From: Desulfobacterales bacterium
Lineage (GTDB): Bacteria > Desulfobacterota > Desulfobacteria > Desulfobacterales > C00003060
Direction: 5' to 3'
Length of the DNA: 35,256 nucleotides
NCBI GenBank assembly: GCA_030616475.1
Contig: JAUWXF010000021.1
Span: 1-35,256, forward strand
The notes below the pieces were generated by a model. That model saw nothing but the letters and a program-made list of their open reading frames with translations. It was not told the DNA's origin and did not search any database. Positions 18,483-26,739 of this stretch are shown here, piece by piece. Numbering within the stretch: the stretch's first letter is position 1; every line of letters starts with the position of its first letter. The position numbers and the translations under genes are program-made.

Positions 18483-19796
18483 CTATTGTTCCGACAGACA
18501 CTCACCAAAGACTCTACCGGACTCGATTTTGGTAAGCCTGGTTTGAATCACCCGGTGCATCAATTCATCGTCCCCTTCCACAAGCACAGGGATGTAGTTT
18601 TTAGTTAGCCCCTTGAGATATCCTGTGGCCCTGTCCCGCTTTCCTTCAATCAAGACTTCAAATGTCGAACCAATGACCTTTTCGTAAAACTTCCAGCGCT
18701 TGGTTTCTCCGATGGCGCGCACATGTTGGCATCTCTTTTTGATTGCTTCCGGCGGCACTGGATCTCGAAAGGCCGCGGCAGGGGTTTGCTTCTGCATGGA
18801 AAAGGGGAAAACATGAAGATAAGCAATTGCTAGTTGCTCAATCAGGCGACACGTGTTTTCAAAGGCCCTTTCAGTCTCTCCCGGAAATCCTACCAGCACA
18901 TCAACACCTATGGCCACATCAGGCATCACGCTGATGATGTGGTGAATTAGGTCTCTGTAAAATTGTGAGCCATAGGGCCGATTCATGGATTTGAGCACCT
19001 CGTCGTCTCCGCTTTGCAGCGGTATATGGAGATGTGGACAAATACGCTCAGAGCTTGCTAACTGTCCAATAAGCTCTTCTGACAATTCGGTAGGTTCGAT
19101 TGAGCTCAGGCGCAATCGTTTTACCCCTTGGGGGCCGTCGATCAACTGCATTAGTCTGCTAAGGGACGTGGCTGGAGTGAGGTCTTGACCGTACCGGCCG
19201 ATATTGATTCCGCAAATGACGACCTCAGCGTATCCGTGCTCTTTCAGGCTCCTTGTTCTCTTGATGACAATTTCCGGCCTCAGGGAGCGACTCCTGCCGC
19301 GTGCATGTGGAACGATGCAGTAGGCACAAAAGGCGTCGCAGCCGTCCTGGATTTTCAGAAAGGGGCGCGTTCGATTCCCAAACCTGGTCATAGCGAGATC
19401 CTGAAACGGCCGGGGGGCTGAAATATCTTCAACAAGGCTCACGCCAAGGCTGTGTTCCTCGTGAGAGCCGGCCAGTCGTGCAATCTGGTCTTTGAAGGTA
19501 TTGCCCACCACATAATGCACGCCCGGCATGGAACTGAAGACTTCGGGGGCTATTTGAGCATAGCAGCCCGTGACCACCACAAGGGCTCCTGAATGGCTGC
19601 GGATAAGCTTTCTTGCAGCCTGCCTGGATTGCATGGCTGCCTTTCCTGTGACCGTGCAGGTATTGATAATACAAAGACTTGCCTTGGAGCCTCTATCTGT
19701 TGGTTGCCACCCCTGGCGTGCAAGCTGCTCCGAAATTGCTTCCGATTCATAGCGGTTAACCTTGCAGCCCAGAGTGGTGATGGTAAAAGACTTCAT
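18483..19796 (-). CDS. mtaB: MtaB-like tRNA (N6-threonylcarbamoyladenosine 37) methylthiotransferase
   Basis: TTLGCKVNRYESEAISEQL...NTCTVTGKAAMQSRQAARKLIR...VVVTGCYAQ...radical-SAM CDAFCAYCIVPHARGRSRSL; C-terminal TRAM-like region. Confidence 0.92.
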   Translation of the reverse strand: MKSFTITTLGCKVNRYESEAISEQLARQGWQPTDRGSKASLCIINTCTVTGKAAMQSRQAARKLIRSHSGALVVVTGCYAQIAPEVFSSMPGVHYVVGNTFKDQIARLAGSHEEHSLGVSLVEDISAPRPFQDLAMTRFGNRTRPFLKIQDGCDAFCAYCIVPHARGRSRSLRPEIVIKRTRSLKEHGYAEVVICGINIGRYGQDLTPATSLSRLMQLIDGPQGVKRLRLSSIEPTELSEELIGQLASSERICPHLHIPLQSGDDEVLKSMNRPYGSQFYRDLIHHIISVMPDVAIGVDVLVGFPGETERAFENTCRLIEQLAIAYLHVFPFSMQKQTPAAAFRDPVPPEAIKKRCQHVRAIGETKRWKFYEKVIGSTFEVLIEGKRDRATGYLKGLTKNYIPVLVEGDDELMHRVIQTRLTKIESGRVFGECLSEQ

Positions 19797-19956
19797 GTTG
19801 GCATGCCTCTCAGGCGATCCTAATAAATCCCCGTACTGGGTACCAGAGCATCATTTTCTCAAAAGTTCAATGATTATGATTGCGACTGGCAGTGACTAAC
19901 CTGACATCTAGATCTGCTCTGACATCCACCCCGTTATATGTGGCCATTGTGACAAG

Positions 19957-19994
19957 AAAGGCAGGGCCTTTTTCTAATGGGAACCCTGCCTTTT
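19957..19994. terminator. Terminator-like hairpin
   Basis: aaaggcaggg-cctttttctaatgggaa-ccctgcctttt. Confidence 0.45.
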
Positions 19995-20228
19995 ATGTCA
20001 GACGGAACAAGTTCTATAATGTTCTGCCATCAGCCAATTGTTAACGACTCCGGATCCTCCTTCGGCAAAATATAGCAAGGATGATTGATAGCACGTGAGA
20101 ATTGGGGTCATTCACACAGGACGACAATGTCCTCAGTCAAGGACCCCGTTCCACCAACAGGCTAGTAGGATTTGTTAGGAGTGTAGCCCTGGTACTCTGA
20201 CCCCGATGTCTTCTGGGAGAATGCGATA

Positions 20229-20483
20229 TTAGGCTTGAAGGCTGCGAGAGAACGAATTCTTCAAAGCGAGCTCTTTATCGTGCGGTAAGTCAATCAGGAC
20301 GAAGTACTCTGCAGGGTAAAGATAATCTTCGCCACTCTCATCAATAACTCGTAAATCTCCATCCATAGCGGCATCGTCATCAGGTAGTACACGATAGATC
20401 TTGTGTAACTCCAGGGATACTGGATACGCGGAATTATCGATGCAAACAGCAAATCCACGGGTAGAATTTTTATGTCGCTTCAT
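20229..20483 (-). CDS. Uncharacterized small acidic protein (84 aa), second of a two-gene pair
   Basis: MKRHKNSTRGFAVCIDNSAYPVSLELHKIYRVLPDDDAAMDGDLRVIDESGEDYLYPAEYFVLIDLPHDKELALKNSFSRSLQA; internal ATG of the 145-aa ORF, since upstream overlaps the first gene. Confidence 0.75.
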   Translation of the reverse strand: MKRHKNSTRGFAVCIDNSAYPVSLELHKIYRVLPDDDAAMDGDLRVIDESGEDYLYPAEYFVLIDLPHDKELALKNSFSRSLQA

Positions 20484-20487
20484 AATT

Positions 20488-20676
20488 CTAATCCAAATAG
20501 CGTTTACGTTTAATTTCCTTCCTGCCAATGCCATGTGCCTCATACCAATGAATTTCAGCCTGGCGTATCCTACCGCCACCATACTTCTTTCGCAAGCGTG
20601 CAATGTCTCGGATGGAATTACCAATAGCAATGGTCTCGATGTTGGTAATTTCTCCGAGTATTTCAAAGTTCATCAC
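20488..20676 (-). CDS. Uncharacterized small basic protein (62 aa), first of a two-gene pair
   Basis: MMNFEILGEITNIETIAIGNSIRDIARLRKKYGGGRIRQAEIHWYEAHGIGRKEIKRKRYLD; 4-nt spacing to the next ORF. Confidence 0.72.
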   Translation of the reverse strand: MMNFEILGEITNIETIAIGNSIRDIARLRKKYGGGRIRQAEIHWYEAHGIGRKEIKRKRYLD

Positions 20677-20912
20677 AGCTCATAGGATCAACGTTAAACA
20701 CAGAACGATCCCTGTACCCCGAAAACTAACGTGTAAACTGGCCGCCTATTGGGACGCAGAGATTGCGAAACAGGGGTGTTTCCAGACAATAAGTATCTAT
20801 ACCACAAAAGACGTCACCAGTAAAGATACCACAAACACAAATTTAGGCAAAGCCTGCTGGAAAGACATAAGCCTTCCCGTCCCATATCATCAGTTTTCGA
20901 TCAGACTCTCAG

Positions 20913-20939
20913 AAAAAAAGGCGGGAAATCAACCCCGCC
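20913..20939 (-). terminator. Intrinsic terminator (minus strand)
   Basis: Minus strand GGCGGGGTTGATTTCCCGCC followed by TTTTTTT. Confidence 0.75.
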
Positions 20940-21294
20940 ATTCGCTTTCAGATTGTTCTGTACTGCTTTAAGCCTTATTACCTCGCAGCCGTATTTTTCT
21001 AAATAAAGGCACCGCGGCGGCGCTTATTATACCGACTCTCCCTTCTATCCGTAGGGTGGGCTTGGCCCACCGTTAGTGTTTTCGGTCACGTACAAGACCA
21101 CAATCCCATAGCCTTTAGGCCCAGTCTGTCACCAGCAGGGGTAGCGAGTAAACCGGGGACACCAATCCGTTCCAAGGCGCATGATTGGTATTGTTGATAC
21201 GCAGTTAAGAGTATAGATATCTAAATGAAATCACAGGAGTTTCTTGGGAATGGTGCAGTACAGAATAGCAGAGATCTTCAATAATTAGATAGAA

Positions 21295-22077
21295 TTAACC
21301 TTTTTTCTCTGGTTTTTTTGTTTCTGGTTTTTCTATTCCAAGAAGTTCAACTTCAAAAATAAGTACTTCATTAGGTCCGATATCTGGTCCTGACCCTCTT
21401 TCTCCATAAGCCAGTTCTGAAGGGATAAAAAATTGCCATTTTCCACCTTCTTTCATGAGCTGGAGACCTTCTGTCCAACCTTTTATAACTCTGTTGAGAG
21501 CAAATGTAGCAGGTTCACCGCGTTTGTATGAGCTATCAAATTCTTTTCCGTCAATTGTTGTTCCTTTATAGTGGCATTTTACAGTGTCTGTTGCTTTTGG
21601 AGAAGCTCCAGTTCCTTTTTTGAGGATTTTATACTGAAGTCCACTCTTAAGTGTTACAATACCTTGTTTTGTCTTGTTTCCTTCAAGGAACTTTTCCCCT
21701 TTTTCTTTATTTGCTTCACCCTGTTTTTTTCTTTCTCCCATTTTTTTCATATATTCTGCCTGTTTTTTGGCCCTCATTTTCTGCTGGAAAGCCATCATTG
21801 TTTTTTCGATTTCTTCTTCATTAAGAATCCGCTTGCTACCTGTGAAACCGTCCTTTATACCTTTTTGAAAAATTTCAAGATTCATTTTTAATTCATTTTT
21901 CTCGAAATTTGAACCCATTGAAAAACCGAGACTGTAACTTACTTTGTCATCTTCTGTCTTAAGATCTGCCTTTGTGATTTCTTTTTTTGCAGCAGGTTTC
22001 GGTTTCTGTGGCTGCGTTCTTTCACATGAAAATGCAAAAAGAGCAGCAACTGCAAGTAAAATCAAAACTTTTTTCAT
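21295..22077 (-). CDS. FKBP-type peptidyl-prolyl cis-trans isomerase, predicted lipoprotein
   Basis: MKKVLILLAVAALFAFSCERTQ lipobox-like signal; VSYSLGFSMGSNF N-domain; LKSGLQYKILKKGTGASPKATDTVKCHYKGTTIDGKEFDSSYKRGEPATFALNRVIKGWTEGLQLMKEGGKWQFFIPSELAYGERGSGPDIGPNEVLIFEVELLGI. Confidence 0.94.
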   Translation of the reverse strand: MKKVLILLAVAALFAFSCERTQPQKPKPAAKKEITKADLKTEDDKVSYSLGFSMGSNFEKNELKMNLEIFQKGIKDGFTGSKRILNEEEIEKTMMAFQQKMRAKKQAEYMKKMGERKKQGEANKEKGEKFLEGNKTKQGIVTLKSGLQYKILKKGTGASPKATDTVKCHYKGTTIDGKEFDSSYKRGEPATFALNRVIKGWTEGLQLMKEGGKWQFFIPSELAYGERGSGPDIGPNEVLIFEVELLGIEKPETKKPEKKG

Positions 22078-22529
22078 GATATTCTCCTCATCAAACATAC
22101 CTTGCCAATAGTTATACTTGTCAACCATACGATTTTTTTTATAGATCTCTACCTAAAATCACAAATTTTGTCAAGCTCTTGGGCCAGATTTCGGTCAACC
22201 GACAGGCTGGATGAGTGTTTTCAGGGGTAAGACCGAAAAATTGAGGCTGGAACTACAGTGGTTCACCCATGGACAGCGGACTCAGAGCTGGAATGGATGT
22301 ATTTTGATATTAGGTCAAGGCAATCCCTTTTTCTCTCTTGATAAAAGGAAAGGTGCTTTCTTCCCTCATATACAACCGCTTGAAAATTGTCTTCTACAAA
22401 TATCCAAATCCGACGGATGTTCCTAATCTTCCCCATATTCGAAAAAATCATACCAGGCCATTTCTTGTTTTGTTCCGTATCTTACTATCGTGCTCTGGTG
22501 TTTCGGCCTTCCCCGGCATAAGCGATGCT

Positions 22530-23241
22530 CTAAACATCTATGAAATCCAATGCTAATTGAGCGGTACTCTGGGCAATTTCTTCACAAAAGTCCTTAAAGG
22601 CATCCATAGACTTTTCCAACTGCTGACCATGAGCGGTCATAAAGCCCAGATGCGTGCCTCCAATGATGGCGTGAAACTTTTTGTGTCCGGTTTTGGCCGA
22701 AAAATGGTTCATGACGTTGACCACCCCTGAATGGGCGCATCCAAGCAGGATAACAGGTCCGTGATCCGTTTCGATCAAGAGACTGATATCGTCCAATAGG
22801 GGATCGTCAGTGATCTTCCCCTTATGCTTTTTACCTTGAGCCTTTTGTCCGGGTGTTAAAAGTCCGTCTCTCTCGGCACTTCCCCCGAAAACAAGATTCC
22901 CGCTGCGATTTCGGAAAACTCCCGTATCAAGTTGAATCGGGCCTGCAGTGCCCCTTCCAGATAGTCCTGAGAATATTTGATGCCGATGAAAATTCTCTGT
23001 TTACCAGCACGTGTTTCTAGTTCAGCGTATTTCTTTGAAAAAATGTCTGGATGGGCATTGACCTCGACTTCCCGAGGCGGATACAGCACAGCCGGGAGAC
23101 CCCCGGTATGATCATAATGGCCGTGACTGAGAATAACCCTCTTGACTTGCGTCAGATTGATTCCTAGTACCTGTGCGTTATTGGCGAGGGACATGCCCTG
23201 GCCTGTATCAATATCGTAAACCTTGGTCTCTTTGAGACGAG
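22530..23241 (-). pseudogene. MBL-fold metallohydrolase, 5'-truncated and frameshifted
   Basis: Two ORFs: ...DTGQGMSLANNAQVLGINLTQVKRVILSHGHYDHTGGL... (SHGHYDHTGG motif) and ...LLIETDHGPVILLGCAHSGVVN...IIGGTHLG; adding one base at the AAAA run 22858-22861 joins the frames. Confidence 0.8.
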
Positions 23242-23994
23242 CTACTCTTTAACGCCAACAATTAACGGCTGGAAGAACCTGTCTCTCAACGTCTTCACGT
23301 CGCTAAAACCAGCCTGTGTGAGCAACTTTCGTAACCTGGCAGTGGTAATGCAATAACAACGCCCGCCTCGAATCACCCGCGTTCGAGCTGTCGGTTGGCC
23401 TTTGTCTTCAACAACATAGGTTGTAATTTCCTGAAAATCTCCGTCAAACTCCCAAACGTCAAACATGAGGATGCGCTCACCTGAAATTTCGTGTGGCAAA
23501 CGGGGATAAAGCCTTTTCCTGCTGCGTTTCATCTTTGCGTAATCGTGGGCTGAGATGATGCAGCCACCGCCTCGCTCCGTACACCAATGGAATTGTTCAA
23601 AGGCCCGAAGTATTTCAGCATCATTCAACAGGTGAGGCACCGAATTGTCACAAGCAATCACAACGTCAAACTGTTTTTGGTAAGCCGACCGCAGCTCCCG
23701 CATGTCAGCGACATGGAATTCAATATTTAGCCCGCGTTTCGACGCTGCGGTTCGGGCCTCTTCTACTTCGGCATGAGAGATATCCGATGCCGTGACCGTG
23801 TATCCAAGCTCAGCCAGCCCTATGCTCTGAGTGCCAATTCCGCAAGCTGCATCCAGGATGTGTTGAACCTCGTGCCCGAAGAATTCAGTGATCACACTAT
23901 CTATAGCGGCAGCCTGTCGCTTGACACTGGCTTCCCAGTCTGGATAAATGAATTTGTAATATGGAGCTAGGTCATTGTAATAGGTTTCAGTCAC
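23242..23994 (-). CDS. Class I SAM-dependent methyltransferase
   Basis: ILDAACGIGTQSIGLAELGYTVTASDISHAEVEEARTAASKRGLNIEFHVADMRELRSAYQKQFDVVIACDNSVPHLL. Confidence 0.9.
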   Translation of the reverse strand: MTETYYNDLAPYYKFIYPDWEASVKRQAAAIDSVITEFFGHEVQHILDAACGIGTQSIGLAELGYTVTASDISHAEVEEARTAASKRGLNIEFHVADMRELRSAYQKQFDVVIACDNSVPHLLNDAEILRAFEQFHWCTERGGGCIISAHDYAKMKRSRKRLYPRLPHEISGERILMFDVWEFDGDFQEITTYVVEDKGQPTARTRVIRGGRCYCITTARLRKLLTQAGFSDVKTLRDRFFQPLIVGVKE

Positions 23995-24151
23995 GTGTCA
24001 CCATAGAATCTCGCCTTTTTCAAACCTACCAAACTTTTCCTTTTGCGTCCAAATGCGTTGCGTGATCTGAAAACACGCAGGCCCTTGGCTCAGCACCTGT
24101 TGTTTGGCCTCGCCCTTGAACGGGGTGGGTTTGGCCTCCGGCCCAAGGGAA

Positions 24152-25252
24152 CTACGCCCCGGAGGCATGGGAGTGATGGAAATGGCCGGCGATCCACCCT
24201 CCGCCAAGGACCCGTTCGCCTTCATAGAAGACAGCGGCCTGGCCGGGCGTAATGGCGTACTGGGCTTTGGAAAAGCGAACCGTGGCTGTGTAACGGTCAA
24301 GGGGCGTCAGGATGGACTCCGCTTCTCGGTGACGATAGCGGATACGGGTTTGGACTGATACGGGTTTGTCCGGGGGCTCAGTCTCAATCCAGTTTATGTG
24401 GGTCACCATACATTCTGTGGCTGCCAACTCGGATTTGGATCCGATGACAAGCCGGTTTTGCTTTTTATCAAGATGAATCACATAGTATGGGAATGGCCCG
24501 GGTATGCTGATCCCTTTGCGCTGTCCTATGGTGTAGGCATGGAGGCCCTGGTGTTGTCCTATGGTCTGACCCCTGGTGTTTGTAATCGGCCCGGGTTCAC
24601 GGGGAAATCCTGCCGACTTGGAAAGAAACTCTTTATAGCTTTGATGTCGTACAAAACACAATTCCTGGCTTTCGCGCGCAAGGCACGATGTGAGCCCCCA
24701 TGCCTTGGCCATTTTTTGTACCTGGTTCTTAGTATAACTTCCCAGGGGAAACATGGCCTGGCTCAGTTGTCGTTGTGTCAGGAGAGCCAGGAAGTAGGAC
24801 TGGTCTTTGGCCTGGTCCACTCCCTTTAGGAGGGAAAAGTGCCCGTTTGCTTCCTGGCCTACTCTGGCATAGTGGCCTGTTGCCATGGTTGAGGCGCCAA
24901 GCTCCTTGGCCCTTTCCAGGATAAGGCCGAACTTGATACGCTGATTGCAGACCATACACGGGTTCGGCGTTTGTCCTGACCGGTAAGTCTCGGTAAAGTA
25001 GTGGACAACCTCCCTATGGAAAGCTTCGGAACAATCGATGACTTCAAGGGGAATCCCGATCTGGTCTGAAATCCTCTGAGCCGAAGAATTGATATGGGAC
25101 AATGGCCCGGATGGGGTTGCTTCGACGGGGGTAAATTCATAACCGGTTCGGAAATGAAGTCCAATGACTCGGTGATTTTTCCTTTTAAGGAGGGCAGCCG
25201 AGACAGCGGAATCAAGACCGCCGCTCACGGCCACGGCCACGGTCTTTTTCAT
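24152..25252 (-). CDS. mnmA: tRNA-specific 2-thiouridylase MnmA
   Basis: VAVAVSGGLDSAVSAALLKRK...GQTPNPCMVCNQRIKFGLILERAKELGASTMATGHYARV...DQSYFLALLTQRQLSQAMFPLGSYTKNQVQKMA...ELCFV.... Confidence 0.95.
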   Translation of the reverse strand: MKKTVAVAVSGGLDSAVSAALLKRKNHRVIGLHFRTGYEFTPVEATPSGPLSHINSSAQRISDQIGIPLEVIDCSEAFHREVVHYFTETYRSGQTPNPCMVCNQRIKFGLILERAKELGASTMATGHYARVGQEANGHFSLLKGVDQAKDQSYFLALLTQRQLSQAMFPLGSYTKNQVQKMAKAWGLTSCLARESQELCFVRHQSYKEFLSKSAGFPREPGPITNTRGQTIGQHQGLHAYTIGQRKGISIPGPFPYYVIHLDKKQNRLVIGSKSELAATECMVTHINWIETEPPDKPVSVQTRIRYRHREAESILTPLDRYTATVRFSKAQYAITPGQAAVFYEGERVLGGGWIAGHFHHSHASGA

Positions 25253-25683
25253 TTCAGGATTGTATTTCCTATGGTGCGAACCTCCATGGCCCTGGGGGGA
25301 CAGGCTGGGACACAAAGAGCACATACGCTGCATTTTTTGTGATTGAAGACAACAGTCATCTCAGGCCGCTTGATGGATAAAGCACCTGTGAAACAGACTG
25401 CAGTGCAGGCCCCGCAGTGAGTGCACTTGGTTGTGTTGCGCTTGATGTCCTGGCCAACTGCCTGTACCTGCACCCCGTGCTTTTTCAGGTATTGAACCCC
25501 TTTGTTAAAATCCTTTCTTGTCCCGGACAGTTCCATGACCATGACCCCTTCCTTGCGGGGCAGTACGGTCGCCTTAAGGATATTGAATGTGAGGTTGAAG
25601 TCACTGGCCAAGTAACAGACGATCGGTTTTTCTACTTCCGTCTTTGGGAATCGAAGCACGAGCATTCTAGAATACATATTCAC
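25249..25683 (-). CDS. NIL-domain 4Fe-4S ferredoxin-type protein
   Basis: N-terminal NIL-like LRFPKTEVEKPIVCYLASDFNLTFNILKATVLPRKEGVMVMELSGTRKDFNKGVQYLKKHGVQV; CTHCGACTAVCFTGAL and CSVCALCVPACPPRAM clusters. Confidence 0.9.
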   Translation of the reverse strand: MNMYSRMLVLRFPKTEVEKPIVCYLASDFNLTFNILKATVLPRKEGVMVMELSGTRKDFNKGVQYLKKHGVQVQAVGQDIKRNTTKCTHCGACTAVCFTGALSIKRPEMTVVFNHKKCSVCALCVPACPPRAMEVRTIGNTILK

Positions 25684-25686
25684 ACC

Positions 25687-25904
25687 CCTAACCCGGATAA
25701 ACCGGAAATACGAAGCACGAAATCCGAAACAAATCCGAATATTGAATGCTCAAATGTTCAAAACAGTAAGAGCGGTCTCAAGCGCGATTGAAAATGTCAG
25801 AGCGCCTTATCGTTTCCTAATTTTGAATTTTTGTCATTTGATATTGTTTCGTATTTCGATATTCGTATTTCGAATTTATTTTCTGCCAGAAAAAACACGA
25901 ATTC
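25687..25904 (-). repeat. Family A element A5, inverted relative to A1
   Basis: cctaacccggataaaccgg...cgaatttattttctgccagaaaaaacacgaat = reverse complement of both A1 ends. Confidence 0.87.
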
Positions 25905-25927
25905 TATTATTAACGGACTAACGGGAA

Positions 25928-26554
25928 CTACTCATACATGGACTGCCTATAGACGTGAAACATGCGCTGCAGGGCAGTAAAATTCGTCAAGAAGGCAAGA
26001 ATAGTGAGACCGACAAGGAGTTGTTGGGTGATCAGTGTAAGGGTCAGGACAATAAAGCGTTCCAGTCGCGTAAAAAGACCTACCTTGCATGAGATACTCA
26101 GCCCCTCGGCCCTGGCCCGGGCATAACTGACCATGAATGAGCCTATCATGGTCAAGAAGGTGACGAGTACCAGGATATGGCGGTCGTGAAAGGTAGACCA
26201 GCACAGTATTCCGAACAGTATGGCTGTTTCTGAATAACGGTCTATGAAGGAATCGAAGAAGGCCCCGAAGCGTGATTCAAGACCTGCTGTTCGGGCCAAG
26301 GACCCATCAAGAGCATCAAACGGACCAGAAAGGAGGAATAGCCATCCCCCCTGGGAAATGTAGCCTGCGGCCACTACCGCACCAGCAGCGGATGCGGCAA
26401 AGAAACCGATCAACGACAGGAGATTGGGTTGGACTCCCAGACGCGCCAACAGACGAGAAATAGGGTTGAGTATGACGTCTGCCCAACTTTTCACCCAACC
26501 CGTGAGTGTCCAGTATTCACGGTCTATCCTTGAAGATGTTTGATCTTCACTCAT
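25928..26554 (-). CDS. CDP-alcohol phosphatidyltransferase family protein
   Basis: FDALDGSLARTAGLESRFGAFFDSFIDRYSE fits DGxxARxxxxxxxxGxxxDxxxD; YARARAEGLSISCKVGLFTRLERF. Confidence 0.92.
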   Translation of the reverse strand: MSEDQTSSRIDREYWTLTGWVKSWADVILNPISRLLARLGVQPNLLSLIGFFAASAAGAVVAAGYISQGGWLFLLSGPFDALDGSLARTAGLESRFGAFFDSFIDRYSETAILFGILCWSTFHDRHILVLVTFLTMIGSFMVSYARARAEGLSISCKVGLFTRLERFIVLTLTLITQQLLVGLTILAFLTNFTALQRMFHVYRQSMYE

Positions 26555-26589
26555 GTCCTTAGACCCCTCCAGGCTTAATCCTCTCTTTT

Positions 26590-26648
26590 ACCCATCATTC
26601 CAATACCCCAATTGCGGCCTCCGGCCCGTGGGGCCTACGCCCCGGAAG
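26590..26648 (+). repeat. Solo right arm of family C (C3) fused to a GC-rich GGCCTCCGGCCC...TACGCCCCGGA module
   Basis: acccatcattccaatacccc aattgcggcctccggcccgtggggcctacgccccgga; the GC module resembles 24133-24165 at the end of mnmA. Confidence 0.65.
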
Positions 26649-26739
26649 GACCGAAGGTATTTTCTAGCACAAAATCGGATAAATATCAAGGTCAAGCGGC
26701 TTCTTCGCCCTGTTGAAATTGGGCAACAGAGACGGATGC

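Noticed and set aside
20229-20666. 145-aa ORF as annotated in the track
   Set aside because: Its N-terminal 61 residues overlap the 62-aa ORF in another frame; the plausible start is the internal ATG at 20483.
24104-24358. Plus-strand ORFs over mnmA (24043-24252, 24104-24358, 24398-24829)
   Set aside because: Antisense to a clearly recognisable mnmA; no independent support.
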